From NCBI GenBank assembly GCA_041584015.1, contig JBFHES010000091.1, forward strand, positions 1-15,358: a stretch of 15,358 nucleotides of DNA. The letters are read 5' to 3'. The stretch is from JBFHES01 sp041584015 (lineage in GTDB: Bacteria; Bacteroidota; Bacteroidia; Bacteroidales; M50B96). The position numbers were made by a program, and so were the translations under genes. The notes below the pieces were generated by a model, which was given only the letters and a program-made list of their open reading frames with translations, was not told the DNA's origin and made no database searches. Positions 7,435 to 14,210 of the stretch are shown one piece after another (positions within the stretch are counted from its first letter, which is position 1; the number at the start of each line of letters is the position of its first letter).

Positions 7435-8610
7435 ATGGGACTAAAAAATTACGTAGATAAGATAAAACCGAATTTTCAGAAAGGTGGAAAATTCGCAAAG
7501 CTCGAATCATCATTCGATGCTTTTGAAACATTCTTATTCGTACCGGATAAAGTAACAAAAAAAGGAAGTCATGTACGCGATTACATGGACATGAAACGTA
7601 ACATGGCACTTGTAGTAATTGCCATGATTCCTGCTTTATTATTTGGTATGTGGAATGTTGGAACACAACATGCAGCATCTATCGGCGAAACCTGGACACT
7701 TATGGAATCATTTTGGTTTGGTCTGATTAAGATCCTTCCATTAATTGTTATTTCTTATGGTGTTGGTTTAGGAACCGAATTTATTTTTGCTCAAATAAGA
7801 GGTCACGAAGTTGCCGAAGGATTCCTTGTATCAGGAATGCTTATTCCATTAATTGTACCTATTGATGTACCGCTTTGGATGGTTGCTGTAGCAACTGTTT
7901 TTGCTGTTATTATTGGTAAAGAGGTTTTTGGTGGAACAGGAATGAACATTGTAAACGTTGCACTTACCGCACGTGCTTTTCTATTCTTTGCTTATCCGGC
8001 AAAAATGTCGGGTGATGTGGTTTGGGTAGAAGGTATGGGATCAGGCGAAGGTTTGGTTGAAGCGTTCTCAGGTGCAACTCCATTGGCGCAGGCCGCCAGT
8101 GCTAAAACCGTTGAAGGACTAAACCAGCTGCCTAGTGTAGCTGAAATGTTCATTGGTAACATTACTGGTTCAATTGGCGAAACATCAACACTGGCTATAT
8201 TAATTGGTGCTGTTATACTCTTGTATACAGGTATTGCTAGCTGGAAAGTTATGTCGTCGTTCTTTGTTGGTGGTTTTGTAATGGGACTTATCCTTAATGC
8301 ATTTGCATCAGACACTAACGCCTTTATGGCATTACCAGCTTACCAGCATTTATTACTTGGTGGATTTGCTTTTGGTGGTGTATTTATGGCAACCGACCCG
8401 GTAACAGCTGCACAAACCGAAAAAGGAAAATGGATTTACGGATTCCTTGCCGGCTTTATTGCAATTCTGGTACGTGTAGTTAATCCTGCCTATCCGGAAG
8501 GAGTAATGCTTGCAATTCTATTAATGAATGTTTTTGCTCCACTTATCGACCATTACGTGGTAGCTGGCAACATTAAAAGAAGGTTGAAACGAGCTAAGGC
8601 AGTTGCTTAA
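7435..8610 (+). CDS. nqrB: Na+-translocating NADH:quinone reductase subunit B
   Basis: A 391-residue polytopic membrane subunit. A cytoplasmic N-terminus (about 1-55) leads into 'RDYMDMKRNMALVVIAMIPALLFGMWN', followed by many hydrophobic helices. The motif SGAT lies at 212-215; T215 corresponds to the threonine that carries a covalently bound FMN in this family. Also typical are 'GKEVFGGTGMNIVNVALTARAFLFFAYP' (161-188) and 'LLLGGFAFGGVFMATDPVTAAQT' (306-328). In Vibrio NqrB also binds riboflavin and forms part of the Na+ path and quinone site. The ATG at 7435 is preceded only by an A/T-rich leader. Nothing in the sequence suggests loss of function. Confidence 0.97.
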   Translation: MGLKNYVDKIKPNFQKGGKFAKLESSFDAFETFLFVPDKVTKKGSHVRDYMDMKRNMALVVIAMIPALLFGMWNVGTQHAASIGETWTLMESFWFGLIKILPLIVISYGVGLGTEFIFAQIRGHEVAEGFLVSGMLIPLIVPIDVPLWMVAVATVFAVIIGKEVFGGTGMNIVNVALTARAFLFFAYPAKMSGDVVWVEGMGSGEGLVEAFSGATPLAQAASAKTVEGLNQLPSVAEMFIGNITGSIGETSTLAILIGAVILLYTGIASWKVMSSFFVGGFVMGLILNAFASDTNAFMALPAYQHLLLGGFAFGGVFMATDPVTAAQTEKGKWIYGFLAGFIAILVRVVNPAYPEGVMLAILLMNVFAPLIDHYVVAGNIKRRLKRAKAVA

Positions 8611-8635
8611 TTATTAATTGATAAAACGAAAAAGA

Positions 8636-9436
8636 ATGAATACACAAAGTAATATATACACATTCGTTTATGCATCAATTATGGTAATTGTTGTTGCTGC
8701 GATCCTCTCATTTACTGCTATCAATCTTCAGCCACTTCAGGCGAAGAATGTAAGAATCGAAAAGATTCAAAGTATTCTTGCTTCGGTTGGAATTGAAAGT
8801 ACTGTTGAGAATGCTGAAGAATTATACAATGAGTACATTGTTAGCGATTTTGTTTTGAATGCTGATGGTGAGAAAATTGAAGGAAGTGCTTTTGATACCA
8901 AACTGGCTCCTCAGGTTAAATTAATGCTTCAGGCTAAGAAACTATTTTCATCCCTAAGAAAAATCTCTGGTGATGAAAAAGCTGATGCAGAATCTAAAAT
9001 CAAGGAACTAAACAACGACCGTATTCTTCCGGTTTACGAATGTAAAAAAGAAGATGGTGAGTATATAATTATTCCAGTTCGCGGTAAAGGTCTTTGGGGT
9101 CCTATCTGGGGATATGTTTCGCTTGAAAAAGATTACAATACCATTTACGGATGTATTTTCGCTCATAAAGGTGAAACACCTGGTTTGGGTGCTGATATTG
9201 ATAAAGCCTGGTTTGCTGATCCTTTTAAAGGAAAGAAACTATTTGGCAACAATGGTGAGTTTAAAAGTATAACGCTACACAAAGGTGGTAAAGGTGCGGC
9301 TGCAACTGCAGGCGATACAAACCATGGTGTGGATGCAATTTCTGGTGGTACAATTACCAGTAAGGGATTGGAAGATATGCTTCGCGACTGTCTGAGTACT
9401 TATGAACCTTATTTTAAAGCCCAAGCGGGACTGTAA
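8636..9436 (+). CDS. nqrC: Na+-translocating NADH:quinone reductase subunit C
   Basis: A 266-residue subunit with one N-terminal transmembrane helix (about 7-30) and a large periplasmic FMN domain. I chose the ATG at 8636, giving MNTQSNIYTFVYASIMV, because this is the family's usual N-terminus. The frame also has an upstream TTG at 8618 that would add six residues. The FMN attachment motif is SGGTITS, with T239 as the expected covalent-FMN threonine. 'HKGETPGLGADI' (about 177-188), the segment common to NqrC/RnfG flavoproteins, is also present. A charged stretch (about 108-126, rich in K, D and E) lies between the first helix and the flavin core. The gene lies 25 bp after nqrB. Covalent flavinylation needs an ApbE-type transferase, which is not encoded in this window. 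Confidence 0.96.
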   Translation: MNTQSNIYTFVYASIMVIVVAAILSFTAINLQPLQAKNVRIEKIQSILASVGIESTVENAEELYNEYIVSDFVLNADGEKIEGSAFDTKLAPQVKLMLQAKKLFSSLRKISGDEKADAESKIKELNNDRILPVYECKKEDGEYIIIPVRGKGLWGPIWGYVSLEKDYNTIYGCIFAHKGETPGLGADIDKAWFADPFKGKKLFGNNGEFKSITLHKGGKGAAATAGDTNHGVDAISGGTITSKGLEDMLRDCLSTYEPYFKAQAGL

Positions 9437-9468
9437 TCTTAATTTGTAATTAAAAAACAACTAGAAAT

Positions 9469-10116
9469 ATGAGTCTGTTTTCATCAAAAGATTTAAAGTT
9501 ACTGACTAACCCGCTCAATGTGGATAACCCTATTACTGTTCAGGTACTAGGTATATGTTCAGCATTAGCGGTTACAGTAAAATTAGAACCTGCAATTGTT
9601 CTTTCAATAGCAGTATTAGCAGTTATGGCATTAGCTAATGTTATTGTATCGCTGCTACGTAACACCATTCCTTCGCGAATTAGAATTATTGTTCAATTAG
9701 TAGTTATTGCCTCATTGGTAATTCTGGTTGACCAAATTTTAAAGGCATACTTATACGACGTAAGTAAGCAGCTTTCTGTATTCGTTGGACTAATTATTAC
9801 CAACTGTATTATTATGGGTAGACTTGAGGCATTTGCTTTAGGTAACAAACCTTGGCCATCATTCCTTGATGGTGTAGGTAACGCAGCTGGATATGGAATG
9901 ATTCTTATACTTGTAGCATTTGTGCGTGAGCTGTTTGGTGCAGGTACACTTACGCTGCCTTCATTAGGTACTATTCAAGTTATTCCACAGGCATTCTACG
10001 ACTTTGGATACGAGAACAACGGTTTCGTTATTCTACCTCCAATGGCTTTGATAGTTGTAGGAATTATCATTTGGGTTCAGCGTAGCAGAACTCGTGAATT
10101 AATCGAAGAAAACTAG
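9469..10116 (+). CDS. nqrD: Na+-translocating NADH:quinone reductase subunit D
   Basis: A 215-residue integral membrane protein with about six helices. It begins MSLFSSKDLKLLTNPLNVDNP. C30 (LGICSALAVT) and C113 (ITNCIIMGR) match the two conserved cysteines that, with two from NqrE, hold the intramembrane iron centre between NqrD and NqrE. 'LEAFALGNKPWPSFLDG' (about 119-135) is a family signature. NqrD and NqrE are homologous to RnfE and RnfA. The strict context nqrA-F and the sequence favour Nqr over Rnf. It follows nqrC after 32 bp and precedes nqrE by 8 bp. Confidence 0.97.
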   Translation: MSLFSSKDLKLLTNPLNVDNPITVQVLGICSALAVTVKLEPAIVLSIAVLAVMALANVIVSLLRNTIPSRIRIIVQLVVIASLVILVDQILKAYLYDVSKQLSVFVGLIITNCIIMGRLEAFALGNKPWPSFLDGVGNAAGYGMILILVAFVRELFGAGTLTLPSLGTIQVIPQAFYDFGYENNGFVILPPMALIVVGIIIWVQRSRTRELIEEN

Positions 10117-10124
10117 AAAGAGAT

Positions 10125-10745
10125 ATGGAAGAATTATTAAATATATTCGTTAAGTCGATTTTTATCGACAATATGATTTTTGCATACTTCCTTGGTATGT
10201 GTTCATACCTGGCCGTATCAAAAACTGTTGAAACTTCAACAGGTTTGGGTTTAGCCGTAATTTTCGTACTCGGTATTACTGTTCCTGTTAACTACCTGCT
10301 TGAGAATTTTATTCTTCAGAAAGGTGCTTTAGACTGGATTCTTGGAGATGCTGCAGCTGAAATCGATTTAAGCTTCCTAAGCTTCATTATGTTTATTGCA
10401 GTAATTGCATCTATGGTACAGTTGGTTGAGATGATCGTTGAGAAAATTTCACCATCTCTATACAACGCACTAGGTATTTTCCTTCCATTGATAGCTGTAA
10501 ACTGTGCTATTCTTGGTGGTGCATTGTTTATGCAAGAGCGTGAGTATGCTTCAATTACCGAAGCATCAGTATTCGGTTTAGGTTCTGGTGTTGGTTGGTT
10601 CTTAGCCGTTGTTGGTATTGCAGCCATTAGAGAGAAAATTAAATATTCAGATGTTCCGGCTCCATTGCGTGGTTTAGGTATCACCTTTATTGTTACTGGT
10701 CTAATGGGTATGGCTTTCATGAGCTTCATGGGAATCAAATTATAA
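10125..10745 (+). CDS. nqrE: Na+-translocating NADH:quinone reductase subunit E
   Basis: A 206-residue, six-helix membrane subunit, an inverted-topology partner of NqrD. C26 (LGMCSYLAVSK) and C127 (AVNCAILGG) supply the other two cysteine ligands of the intramembrane iron centre. 'FLPLIAVNCAILGGALFMQERE' (about 119-140) is the family's signature, as is the N-terminal 'FVKSIFIDNMIFAYFLGMC'. The ATG follows nqrD by 8 bp and is preceded by an AGAAAGAG stretch that is more Shine-Dalgarno-like than elsewhere in the operon. This suggests coupled translation of the D and E pair, which must assemble in equal amounts. Confidence 0.97.
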   Translation: MEELLNIFVKSIFIDNMIFAYFLGMCSYLAVSKTVETSTGLGLAVIFVLGITVPVNYLLENFILQKGALDWILGDAAAEIDLSFLSFIMFIAVIASMVQLVEMIVEKISPSLYNALGIFLPLIAVNCAILGGALFMQEREYASITEASVFGLGSGVGWFLAVVGIAAIREKIKYSDVPAPLRGLGITFIVTGLMGMAFMSFMGIKL

Positions 10746-10763
10746 TAAGGAAAAACTTTCGAT

Positions 10764-12029
10764 ATGATATTATTAGAAGCAAGTTCGGGTATGGGTACCG
10801 TAATGACGGTAAGTATTATCGCCTTCCTGGGAATGATCTTACTTTTGGTAGCTATTCTGCTTTATGCTAAAGCAAAGCTGTTACCATCAGGCGAGGTTAA
10901 AGTTACCATTAATGATGATAAAGAATTAATAGTTCAGCCAGGTTCAACCCTGTTGAATGTACTTTCAGATAACAAAATCTTCCTTCCATCGGCATGTGGT
11001 GGTGGTGGAACATGTGGTATGTGTAAGGCACAGGTGAACGAAGGTGGTGGTGAAATTCTAGCAACCGAAAAAGGATTCTTTACCCGAAAAGAACAACAAG
11101 CTAACTGGCGCCTGGGTTGTCAGGTGAAAGTTAAAGAAGACATGGATATCGGTATTGAGAAAGAAATCATGGGTATCAAAAAGTGGGAATGTGAAGTTGT
11201 GTCAAACAGAAACGTTGCTACTTTCATTAAGGAGTTTGTTGTAAAACTTCCTGAAGGTGAATTACTCGATTTCAAATCCGGTGGATATATTCAGATTGAT
11301 GTACCAAAACTTGACGTAGATTTCAAGGACATGGACATTGAAGAGGAATACATGGACGAGTGGGAAAAGTTCAATATGTTCGACCTTAAGATGAAGAACC
11401 CTGAGCCAACTTACCGTGCCTACTCCATGGCCTCTCATCCGGCCGAGAATAACATTATTATGTTGAACATACGTATTGCTACCCCACCATGGGATAACGC
11501 AAAAGGAGGATTCGCAGCACTGAATCCGGGCATCTGTTCATCATTCGTGTTCTCACGTAAGCCGGGCGATAAAGTAACCATCTCCGGACCTTATGGCGAA
11601 TTCTTTATCAAAGAAACCGAAAATGAGATGATGTTTATTGGTGGTGGTGCCGGTATGGCGCCAATGCGCTCACACATCTTCCATTTATTTAATACCGTTA
11701 AAACCGGACGTAAAGCTACATTCTGGTATGGTGCTCGTTCAAAGCGCGAAGTTTTCTACGAAGAGCACTTCCGTAAAATTGAGGCGGATTTCCCGAACTT
11801 TACTTTCCACATTGCACTTTCGGAACCAAAACCCGAAGATAACTGGACGGGTAAAACAGGTTTCATCCACCAGGTAATTATGGACGATTACTTAAGCAAG
11901 CACGAAGAGCCGGAAGAAATTGAATTCTACCTATGCGGGCCTCCAATGATGAACGATGCAGTAAACAAAATGCTGTACGATTATGGAGTACCAGATGAGA
12001 TGGTAGCCTTTGATGACTTTGGAGGATAA
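10764..12029 (+). CDS. nqrF: Na+-translocating NADH:quinone reductase subunit F (NADH-oxidising subunit)
   Basis: A 421-residue electron-input subunit. One N-terminal membrane helix (about 13-35) is followed by a plant-type [2Fe-2S] ferredoxin domain with C78, C84, C87 (ACGGGGTCGMC) and C119 (LGCQ). The reductase part has the FAD motif RAYSMAS (218-224), ISGPYGEFF (273-281), the NADH-binding GGGAGMAPMRSH (293-304), and CGPPMM (391-396). The C-terminus is FDDFGG, as usual in NqrF. It takes hydride from NADH and passes single electrons via FAD and the Fe-S centre to the NqrD/E iron centre. It is the last gene of the operon, with an intrinsic terminator 34 bp after its stop. A purine-rich AAGGA lies about 12 nt before the ATG. 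Confidence 0.97.
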   Translation: MILLEASSGMGTVMTVSIIAFLGMILLLVAILLYAKAKLLPSGEVKVTINDDKELIVQPGSTLLNVLSDNKIFLPSACGGGGTCGMCKAQVNEGGGEILATEKGFFTRKEQQANWRLGCQVKVKEDMDIGIEKEIMGIKKWECEVVSNRNVATFIKEFVVKLPEGELLDFKSGGYIQIDVPKLDVDFKDMDIEEEYMDEWEKFNMFDLKMKNPEPTYRAYSMASHPAENNIIMLNIRIATPPWDNAKGGFAALNPGICSSFVFSRKPGDKVTISGPYGEFFIKETENEMMFIGGGAGMAPMRSHIFHLFNTVKTGRKATFWYGARSKREVFYEEHFRKIEADFPNFTFHIALSEPKPEDNWTGKTGFIHQVIMDDYLSKHEEPEEIEFYLCGPPMMNDAVNKMLYDYGVPDEMVAFDDFGG

Positions 12030-12031
12030 GA

Positions 12032-12063
12032 AGATATTAGATTAATAGACAATAGATATTAGA
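12032..12063 (+). repeat. Short direct repeat after nqrF
   Basis: AGATATTAGA occurs at 12032-12041 and again at 12054-12063, 22 bp apart, in an AT-rich patch between the nqrF stop and its terminator. It may be slippage-derived or a fragment of a dispersed short repeat. No function is inferred. Confidence 0.4.
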
Positions 12064-12089
12064 AGCGCACCGTATGGTGCGCTTTTTTT
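12063..12089 (+). terminator. Intrinsic terminator of the nqr operon
   Basis: AAGCGCACC (12063-12071), loop GTAT, GGTGCGCTT (12076-12084) form a perfect 9-bp, GC-rich stem, overlapping a run of seven T (12083-12089). Stem strength, a four-base loop and the T-run fit a Rho-independent terminator, positioned just after nqrF. Confidence 0.92.
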
Positions 12090-12129
12090 GTATCGGATAT
12101 TTTGGCTTCAATTTGAACTAGATCTTTCT

Positions 12130-12137
12130 TACATTTG
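12130..12137 (+). promoter_or_regulatory. Candidate -7 promoter element for the small membrane protein gene
   Basis: TACATTTG is an exact TAnnTTTG match located 40 bp before the ATG at 12178 and after the nqr terminator, so the next gene needs its own promoter here. Two TTTG tetramers lie upstream (12101-12104 and 12112-12115) but at 25 and 14 bp spacing, neither ideal, so the -33 element is uncertain. Confidence 0.4.
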
Positions 12138-12177
12138 ATGGATTAACTGATCTATATAAAAAGTGAAATAATTTTTA

Positions 12178-12669
12178 ATGGAAACAAAATTGCTAAATAG
12201 AGAGAACGTATTATCTCATCTGTGGTTTATATTTCTACCAATAATCTTCTTAGTTTTTGTGATTATCTTTTTTGTTGATTTTAATAATTTGTCCCCATTT
12301 GACTTGTTGTTTCTAATTCTTGCCATTGACCCTGCTATTTCTTTTTATTTATATATCAGTTATATAATAAGTGGTCGCTTCAAGATAATTTGTATCGAAG
12401 AGAAATGTATTAAACTCTCTGAAAAAGGAAACATTTTAACAATATCGAACAATGAAATAAGTAAGATAACATTTCACATTACTATTTGGAATTCAAGGAA
12501 TGCATACATCAGTCCTTTTTACTCTAACTTTTATTTTGTTGAGGTTAATTTGAAAGATGGGAATAGTATAGTTTTAACTTGTCTTCAAGGACTATTTTTA
12601 AAAAAGCGATTAAAAGAAATTAGAGGTGTATTATTTGAGAAAGAAATTGGATTTCCTGAAATAAACTAA
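12178..12669 (+). CDS. Small membrane protein with two N-terminal helices and a cytoplasmic PH-like domain, function unknown
   Basis: A 163-residue protein I do not recognise by name. Two hydrophobic helices (about 14-33 and 42-64) are followed by a soluble part (66-163) whose strand pattern, 'RFKIICIEEKCIKLS...ILTISNNEISKITF...FYFVEVNLKDGNSIVLTC', then a C-terminal helix with LKKRLKEIRGVLF, resembles the bacterial PH-like domain of small membrane proteins (the YdbT/YcxB type). That resemblance is by pattern only. The gene is monocistronic: it lies after the nqr terminator, and its stop codon abuts the left arm of an inverted-repeat element. It is richer in AT and AAA/ATA/TTA codons than the nqr genes, which suggests accessory DNA. 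It is real on the basis of an uninterrupted frame, coherent topology and a promoter candidate. Confidence 0.65.
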   Translation: METKLLNRENVLSHLWFIFLPIIFLVFVIIFFVDFNNLSPFDLLFLILAIDPAISFYLYISYIISGRFKIICIEEKCIKLSEKGNILTISNNEISKITFHITIWNSRNAYISPFYSNFYFVEVNLKDGNSIVLTCLQGLFLKKRLKEIRGVLFEKEIGFPEIN

Positions 12670-13013
12670 ACTCATACTAACTCGGCGAAGTTTGAAACTT
12701 CGTTGTTTGAGATAGCGGTCTTTGACTGCATTTTTCAGCTTAGAAGTAATTGTTCTATCTTTAATTTATCAATTAGACTTTATGTCAACAGCTTATCAAA
12801 TTAAAGATCAAACTGCATTTTAGTACTTGACTTTTCAGGTAGTTGATTGGATGTACAGTAGCACGAGAAACGATACCGGACTTCCAGCTTTAAAGGAGCT
12901 TGTATTATTAGATCAAAGGTTAAGTAATAAACTTTTGAAAGTATACTGTGCTCGGAGACCGCAATTTCGACTGACGAAGTTACGCCAAGCTAAACTTCGC
13001 CGAGCCTGAGTTT
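12668..13013. mobile_element. MITE-like element bounded by imperfect inverted repeats
   Basis: The stretch has nested dyad symmetry. Outermost are AAACTCA (12668-12674) and TGAGTTT (13007-13013). Inside are CTCGGCGAAGTTT (12681-12693) and its exact complement AAACTTCGCCGAG (12992-13004). Next inward, roughly 28 bases on each side (about 12694-12722 against 12956-12983) match in inverted orientation at 21 positions, ending in GCGGTCT / AGACCGC. Near the centre ATCTTTAATTT (12757-12767) and AAATTAAAGAT (12798-12808) form a further perfect 11-bp pair. There is no transposase frame, as expected for a non-autonomous element. A TTG-initiated 60-codon frame in the right half is probably chance or remnant. 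No clear target-site duplication is visible. It sits between two unrelated genes and fills the 474-bp gap with the promoter that follows. Confidence 0.5.
12686..12702 (+). repeat. Hairpin inside the left arm of the inverted-repeat element
   Basis: CGAAGTTT and AAACTTCG form a perfect 8-bp dyad around a single G, 16 bp after the stop of the small membrane protein gene. It has no T-run, so it is not a classical terminator, but it could stabilise the 3' end of that transcript. The same core recurs at 13970-13993. Confidence 0.5.
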
Positions 13014-13042
13014 GCCAAAATCCTTATTTCGTACTACATTTG
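13011..13042 (+). promoter_or_regulatory. Bacteroidota-type promoter of the TPR protein gene
   Basis: TTTG (13011-13014), 20 bp, then TACATTTG (13035-13042): exact matches to both the -33 and -7 elements with ideal spacing. The expected transcript start is near 13049, leaving a leader of about 95 nt before the ATG at 13144. The -33 TTTG overlaps the outer right end (TGAGTTT) of the inverted-repeat element, so the element may have supplied part of this promoter. Confidence 0.55.
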
Positions 13043-13143
13043 GTAACATGCGTACAGGAAAGCTCTCGCAATCCTCACGCAAGAAACAGATTACTATTTA
13101 GCCAATTTTTAAAAAGAGCACTTTAAATAAAAAATAGATCAAG

Positions 13144-13947
13144 ATGAAATCAAAATTGTTTTTTTTAATAATCCTTTCAACAGCAATCTTATTTGCCTTC
13201 AATTCTAATAAAATGCTGAATAACCCAACAATTACAAAATCCGATAATTCTCTTATTGGAAAGTGGGTAAGGATTGGACAAAATGGTCCAATATGCTTTG
13301 ATTTTAAAGACAATGGATTAATTGAAGGTGATTTCGGAAATGACCAAACTATTGATGTTGTTGCTGGATATGAATTATCAGGAGATACCATCAAATTTAT
13401 TGACAAGGAAGGGCAAATGTGTGAAGGATATGGACAATACAAGGTTTATCAAACAGATTACTATGTGTCTTTTGACCTAATTGATGACGATTGTGGTGGA
13501 AGAATAAAAATGACAATGGGGTTTTGGACAAAACCTGACTTCAATGATTTTTTAAAGATACTTAATGATGAAATATTAAAATCGCCAGAACCTGAATTAT
13601 ATTTAAATAGGGCAAGGATATATTTAGCAACAGGCATGACCAAACTTGCAAAAGATGATTTTGACAAATATCTATTAGCAGATACACTAGACGCAAGAGT
13701 ATATATAAACAGGGCTGGAACTAAATTTCCATATGACCTGAACGGAGTAATTTTTGATTGTAATAAAGCAATATCGTTAGACCCTAATATTAAGAATGCT
13801 TACTTTCTTCGTGGACTAGCCCGCTACGAATTAGGTGAAAAAAAGAACGGATGTGAAGACTTTAGCAAAGCAATTGAATTAGGTTTTTCGGTATTGAGAA
13901 TTGCAGAGCAAGAAAAATGCGTTGATTATTGGGATAAAAAAAATTGA
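13144..13947 (+). CDS. Secreted protein with N-terminal beta domain and C-terminal TPR repeats, function unknown
   Basis: A 267-residue exported protein. Residues 1-19 are a signal peptide (MKSKLFFLIILSTAILFAF), without a lipobox cysteine. Residues about 37-127 look like a small lipocalin/META-like beta domain: LIGKWVRIGQNGPICFDFKDNG, then GYELSGDTIKFID and YYVSFDLIDDDCGGRIKM. Residues about 149-248 hold tetratricopeptide-type helices (ELYLNRARIYLATGMTKLAKDDFDKYL; NAYFLRGLARYELGEKKNGCEDFSKAIELGF), with a middle repeat around 186-214. TPRs usually mediate protein-protein contacts, and the partner is not evident. It has its own promoter and is bracketed by the inverted-repeat element upstream and the related hairpin 22 bp downstream of its stop. 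Several cysteines (C51, C93, C117, C205, C237, C259) could form disulfides in the periplasm. Confidence 0.75.
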   Translation: MKSKLFFLIILSTAILFAFNSNKMLNNPTITKSDNSLIGKWVRIGQNGPICFDFKDNGLIEGDFGNDQTIDVVAGYELSGDTIKFIDKEGQMCEGYGQYKVYQTDYYVSFDLIDDDCGGRIKMTMGFWTKPDFNDFLKILNDEILKSPEPELYLNRARIYLATGMTKLAKDDFDKYLLADTLDARVYINRAGTKFPYDLNGVIFDCNKAISLDPNIKNAYFLRGLARYELGEKKNGCEDFSKAIELGFSVLRIAEQEKCVDYWDKKN

Positions 13948-13967
13948 TTTAAAAAAGTTGCCCAATG

Positions 13968-13993
13968 CTCGGCGAAGTTTCCAAACTTCGCCG
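13968..13993. repeat. Additional copy of the element's terminal hairpin, after the TPR gene
   Basis: CTCGGCGAAGTTT (13968-13980) repeats exactly the 13-base end of the element at 12681-13004. After CC it is followed by AAACTTCGCCG (13983-13993), giving a perfect 11-bp dyad (13970-13980 with 13983-13993). It begins 21 bp past the TPR gene's stop codon. No T-run follows. It may be a solo REP-like copy, an internally deleted relative of the larger element, or a 3' mRNA-stabilising hairpin. Confidence 0.6.
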
Positions 13994-14055
13994 CTCGGAG
14001 TGCACCTCTCACACCACTGTATGTATCCGTCTCGTATACAGCCTTCGTTAAGTAT
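13994..14055 (-). mobile_element. Possible degenerate 3' end of a group II intron (domain V region)
   Basis: Read on the minus strand, this stretch contains TTAACGAAGGCTGTATACG followed shortly by ACATACAGTGGTGTGAGAGG and TGCACTC. From memory this closely parallels the domain V / start of domain VI segment of many bacterial group II introns (form: TTAACGAACCGCCGTATACG ... CGTACGGTGGTGTGAGAGG). CTGTAT and ATACAG (14017-14022 with 14036-14041) can pair as the domain V stem. The conserved ACCGC near the catalytic triad reads AGGC here, so it is probably dead. No intron-encoded reverse transcriptase lies upstream (higher coordinates on this strand), since that space is occupied by the SBBP gene. 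A 5'-truncated retro-insertion would leave just such a 3' piece. Recognition by eye, not by a covariance model. Confidence 0.4.
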
Positions 14056-14210
14056 CCATGTTTCGCTTCTTACACCAAAACACCAAACTCAGAAAATAAT
14101 TTGTATTTTTAGAATGTTTTCTATGCTTTCGGGAGTGGTGCTTATGCTGGGCACATTACCGCAGCTTGTTAGCAAACATAAAACTACAAACTACATAAAA
14201 ACAGTAACAA
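14056..14210. other. Leader region of the SBBP-repeat gene
   Basis: About 155 bp with no gene I can support. TAATTTG at 14097-14103 is a one-base-short -7 candidate for the following gene, without a clear -33 partner. The last 40 bases are A-rich (CATAAAACTACAAAC, AAAAACAGTAACAA), as in other leaders here. No terminator for the upstream TPR gene other than the T-less hairpin at 13970-13993 is visible. Confidence 0.35.

Noticed and set aside
9469..10745. The possibility that the D/E membrane subunits belong to an Rnf complex.
   Set aside because: The complete nqrA-F order, the presence of NqrA and the NqrF-type NADH reductase domain decide for Na+-NQR.
12686..12702. An intrinsic terminator for the small membrane protein gene.
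   Set aside because: The stem is good but no T-run follows, so it is listed only as a repeat hairpin.
12827..13009. A 60-codon plus-strand frame (TTG start) in the right half of the inverted-repeat element, ending FRLTKLRQAKLRRA.
   Set aside because: It begins with TTG, has no leader or promoter, and its C-terminal part is encoded by the repeat arm itself. At best it is a remnant.
12670..14010. A chromosomal integron cassette array (small orphan genes each followed by an inverted repeat).
   Set aside because: I could not find convincing attC core sites (RYYYAAC / GTTRRRY pairs) in the repeats, and no integrase gene is visible. A MITE/REP explanation fits better.
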